NCBI GenBank assembly: GCA_016714985.1
Contig: JADKBS010000017.1
Location: 1-64,000, forward strand
Direction: 5' to 3'
DNA: 64,000 nucleotides
From: Saprospiraceae bacterium
GTDB lineage: Bacteria > Bacteroidota > Bacteroidia > Chitinophagales > Saprospiraceae
Shown here: in pieces, positions 61,936 to 64,000 of the stretch
Numbering within the stretch: position 1 is the first letter of the stretch
How the letters are laid out: the number at the start of each line of letters is the position of its first letter
Notes under the pieces: model-generated
Databases searched by the model: none
The model's input: only the letters and a program-made list of their open reading frames with translations
What the model was told of the DNA's origin: nothing
Translations under genes and position numbers: made by a program

Positions 61936-62208
61936 TCAATAAGCCCAAAATTTTTTTCCATCTCCAGCACTGCTTTCAAATGCGTTGATTGCGGTACGGG
62001 TCAGAATACCGCCTATTTCGTATGGTTTGTACTTAGCCCCATCAAGTTTTGGGGATGGCCAAACGTACACCGAAACCCCAGTTTCGGTGTACGTTTGGCC
62101 GGGACCTGGGTTCCAGCCTACATTGAGGCCCTGCCCAAAATTTTGTGGCGTGAGCCATGTAGTACCATATTGGCCAATAAAAAAGGCGATGACAACCAAA
62201 GCTGTCAT
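61936..62208 (-). CDS. Doubtful 90-residue frame spanning a long palindrome
   Basis: From ATG 62208 the minus strand is open for 90 codons (WLTPQNFGQGLNVGWNPGPG, DGAKYKPYEIGGILTRTAI). The start lies inside a terminator stem and no family is recognised. The composition looks protein-like, so it could be the remnant of a longer gene. The rest of the gap 61886-62235 holds only the palindrome and terminator. Confidence 0.25.
   Translation of the reverse strand: MTALVVIAFFIGQYGTTWLTPQNFGQGLNVGWNPGPGQTYTETGVSVYVWPSPKLDGAKYKPYEIGGILTRTAINAFESSAGDGKKFWAY
62057..62100. repeat. Perfect 20-bp inverted repeat
   Basis: GGCCAAACGTACACCGAAAC (62057-62076) and its exact complement (62081-62100) with a CCCA loop. 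It has no T tail, so it is not a simple terminator. Confidence 0.95.
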
Positions 62209-62212
62209 CGCC
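62179..62212 (-). terminator. Rho-independent terminator of the secreted paralogue gene
   Basis: On the minus strand GGCGATGACA and TGTCATCGCC pair with an 8-base loop and are followed by T6. It lies 24 bases after the stop codon at 62236. Confidence 0.88.
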
Positions 62213-62235
62213 TTCCCGAAGTCGCAATAATCCCC

Positions 62236-63099
62236 TTAATCAGGAATTTGCTCCGTCAAAATATAGTTCAATATCCCACTTCCGTTCATCGCAGCCTGTT
62301 GGAAAGAAAAGGCTTTGTCGTTGTTGGGGCCATAGAAAGCCGCATAGCCGTCCATGTTGAGGTCAGCTGTGAGGTAGCCCTTCAAGATGAAGTTGCCGCT
62401 GTTGGTTGCATTGGCTGGGGCACTCAGCACCGCCGAATACAGCGAGAATAAATCGTTGGCAGGGCCTTGGTGAATCACTTTTTTGTCCACATTGGCGTCA
62501 CCTAGCCATAGCACCCGCTTGCCGCCGATGGTTGCGCATGGTTTCGTGCCATACAGTAAGGTGTTTGTATTGGTGAAATCCACCAAGGTGGCTGTATTCG
62601 ACAAGGGCAATGGCTTGGCGGTCATTACGCCAAGATGGTTGCGGTGCCGTACCACTACATAATAGTCGCCCGATGCCAGGTTCGTGAAATTAACTGGGGA
62701 CACACCGTCTGTTGATACCACATCGCCGTCCCGTTGAAGCAGGGCAGAACGGGTGCCGACGGGCTTCAACCTGTCGCTGCTGCTCCGCAACTCGACCATC
62801 ACCCAATCCACGATAGCATTGTTCCCAGTGGTTTGCATTACAGAAGGGCTGACAATAGTCTCTCCTCCGCCACCGCCAAAATGTTCGAAATTGTACATCG
62901 TGGAGTATGGCTCTTTCATGGGCAACAGCCCTTGTTGGCGGATGCCATCGCGCATCAGTCCTGTCGAAGCCTCATAGGAGCCAGCCAAGAACAGCCTTGG
63001 GCTGACCCGTAGGCCGTTGTGGGCGTTCATTTGCATGGAGAATGCCGCTACCAGTAGGCTGAACAGCATTAGTTTTTTCTGAGTAAAATGGAAGTTCAT
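62236..63099 (-). CDS. Secreted haemagglutinin-like protein, paralogue A
   Basis: A 287-residue protein with a signal peptide (MLFSLLVAAFSMQMNA). It has an N-terminal domain (VSPRLFLAGSYEASTGLMRD, ETIVSPSVMQTTGNNAIVDW), an SALLQRDGDVVSTDGVSPVNF block, and a C-terminal region with dockerin-like, Asp-rich turns (LGDANVDKKVIHQGPAND, LNMDGYAAFYGPNND) likely to bind calcium. No T9SS tail is seen. About half its residues match the neighbour upstream (63142-64000), so the two arose by tandem duplication. The term haemagglutinin is a family label only. Confidence 0.8.
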   Translation of the reverse strand: MNFHFTQKKLMLFSLLVAAFSMQMNAHNGLRVSPRLFLAGSYEASTGLMRDGIRQQGLLPMKEPYSTMYNFEHFGGGGGETIVSPSVMQTTGNNAIVDWVMVELRSSSDRLKPVGTRSALLQRDGDVVSTDGVSPVNFTNLASGDYYVVVRHRNHLGVMTAKPLPLSNTATLVDFTNTNTLLYGTKPCATIGGKRVLWLGDANVDKKVIHQGPANDLFSLYSAVLSAPANATNSGNFILKGYLTADLNMDGYAAFYGPNNDKAFSFQQAAMNGSGILNYILTEQIPD

Positions 63100-63141
63100 G
63101 ATTCTGTGAAGGAGGGGGGTGGGTTTGTATTTTATGGTGAA

Positions 63142-64000
63142 TTAATCAGGGATGCAGTCTGTGAGTATGAAGTTTTGTATTGGCGGAACGAAATAGTCAA
63201 CTTGCCCAGTCATGACCATTTGAAAAATTAAGGCGGTGTCATTTCCAGGGCCTTGAAAAATGGCCTTTCCGTCCATGTTCAGGTCTAACACCGAATACCC
63301 ATTGCCTATGAAATTGGCCGAGAGGTAAGTATTGCCTGGAAAGTTATTACTATTCAACAACCTCATAAGCAGCGCAGACCTGTCATTGGCGGGGCCTTGA
63401 AAAATCAATCTCCCATCTCGACTGCAATCGCCGCCTCTCATAGCAGTCTTGTTCCCAACCTTGACCATGCAACCGTAGGTGTTTTGGGAAGTTAAATCTA
63501 TGAAAATGGGAACCTCAGAAAGGGCAACCTTGCCTGCGGTCATCGTGCTCAGATGGTTGCGGTGTGCCACAGAAACGTAGTATTCACCAGGGCCAATATT
63601 TGAGAAGACAAGCGGCGATACACCATCCGTTTTCACCACATCGCCGTCCCGTTGCAGCAGTGCCGAACGGGTTGCCACCAAAGAACTGGCTGACTTTGAA
63701 GTGTGAATTCCCACCACCACCCAGTCCACGATTGCATCTGGACCGGTAGCTTCCAAAACAGTGGGGTCGGCAATGGTTTCGCCTCCACCCCAGCCCTTGT
63801 GCTGGAAATTGGGCAGTCCGGTATATGGTTCCGTATGGGGTATCAGCCCTTTGGAGCGCAGGTCGTCCCGCATGAGCGTGGCAGTTGGCAAAAGGCCATG
63901 CAGCGCACCCTGCAAATAAACCTTCGGCTTCAAGCTCACACCGGTTTGGCCAAAAGAATAGTTGCCAATTAGCAGCAAAAAATGCAGCATCAAAATAGGG
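63142..64000 (-). CDS. Secreted haemagglutinin-like protein, paralogue B, partial at window edge
   Basis: At least 283 residues; the frame is open to the window end and the only visible start is a TTG at 63993, so the true start may lie outside. It shares with paralogue A the block ALLQRDGDVVKTDGVSPLVF, the segment YYVSVAHRNHLSTMTA and the Asp-rich turns RGGDCSRDGRLIFQGPAND and LNMDGKAIFQGPGND. The final residues ILTDCIPD mirror ILTEQIPD. It lies 42 bases upstream of paralogue A in the same orientation, so they are probably one operon ending at the terminator 62179-62212. Confidence 0.8.
   Translation of the reverse strand, partial: PILMLHFLLLIGNYSFGQTGVSLKPKVYLQGALHGLLPTATLMRDDLRSKGLIPHTEPYTGLPNFQHKGWGGGETIADPTVLEATGPDAIVDWVVVGIHTSKSASSLVATRSALLQRDGDVVKTDGVSPLVFSNIGPGEYYVSVAHRNHLSTMTAGKVALSEVPIFIDLTSQNTYGCMVKVGNKTAMRGGDCSRDGRLIFQGPANDRSALLMRLLNSNNFPGNTYLSANFIGNGYSVLDLNMDGKAIFQGPGNDTALIFQMVMTGQVDYFVPPIQNFILTDCIPD

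Noticed and set aside
1..64000. tRNA or rRNA genes
   Set aside because: I looked for the T-arm consensus GGTTCGAATC and for rRNA-like conserved blocks and saw none. A covariance search was not possible.

Overview
The window reads as chromosomal DNA of a Bacteroidota bacterium, most likely from the Saprospiria or a neighbouring class. The signs are many secreted proteins with type IX secretion (T9SS) C-terminal sorting domains, a PorP/SprF protein next to a giant protein with a gliding-motility-associated C-terminus, a hybrid two-component regulator with a beta-propeller sensor, and -7 promoter boxes close to TAnnTTTG. No rRNA, tRNA, CRISPR array, complete insertion sequence or prophage was recognised.

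Layout. 1-1.7 kb holds two decayed genes (four-helix-bundle protein, DUF58 protein). 2-16 kb is rich in secreted proteins (five T9SS cargo proteins, an OmpA-family protein, an NlpE-like lipoprotein) plus a type II NADH dehydrogenase and a geranylgeranyl-reductase-family flavoenzyme. 16-21 kb holds an AT-rich orphan with an immunity-like segment, a membrane-anchored Ppx/GppA-like protein, a Uma2 nuclease, and inositol-phosphate synthase followed by PgpA. 21-35.5 kb is a potassium region: Kup, a kinase-like protein whose phosphoacceptor His is Asn, the N-terminal half of KdpD, an outer-membrane beta-barrel, KdpC, KdpB, KdpA, KdpF, a 27-residue membrane peptide, KdpE, and the kinase half of KdpD. 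A DUF559 nuclease gene sits inside the operon on the other strand. 35.5-49 kb holds a Crp-family regulator, a fusion of a DAPG-hydrolase-like domain with an FAD oxidase, a Septu-type ATPase/HNH defence pair, a GH51 arabinofuranosidase, the hybrid regulator and an alpha-carbonic anhydrase. 49-60 kb holds the PorP/giant-protein pair and a Pnkp/Hen1 RNA-repair cassette. 60-64 kb holds an OB-fold protein, a Tat-exported sugar isomerase-like protein and two paralogous secreted proteins.

The most unusual signal runs across genes. Nearly every intergenic space carries a palindromic or inverted-array element, and I count about a dozen sequence families. Several have the same architecture: tandem 7- or 10-base words followed by the same words inverted. 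One heptamer family has entered the coding sequence of the hybrid regulator twice in frame, once inside the receiver domain. A different palindrome sits inside kdpB. A 10-base family separates most genes of the potassium operon, and a third, structured family precedes three unrelated genes.

Six single-base frameshifts interrupt five otherwise complete genes, and all six are repaired by adding one A to an A-run of the coding strand. This looks like systematic homopolymer under-calling, although a biological cause is not excluded. The frameshifted genes are therefore described as full-length products.
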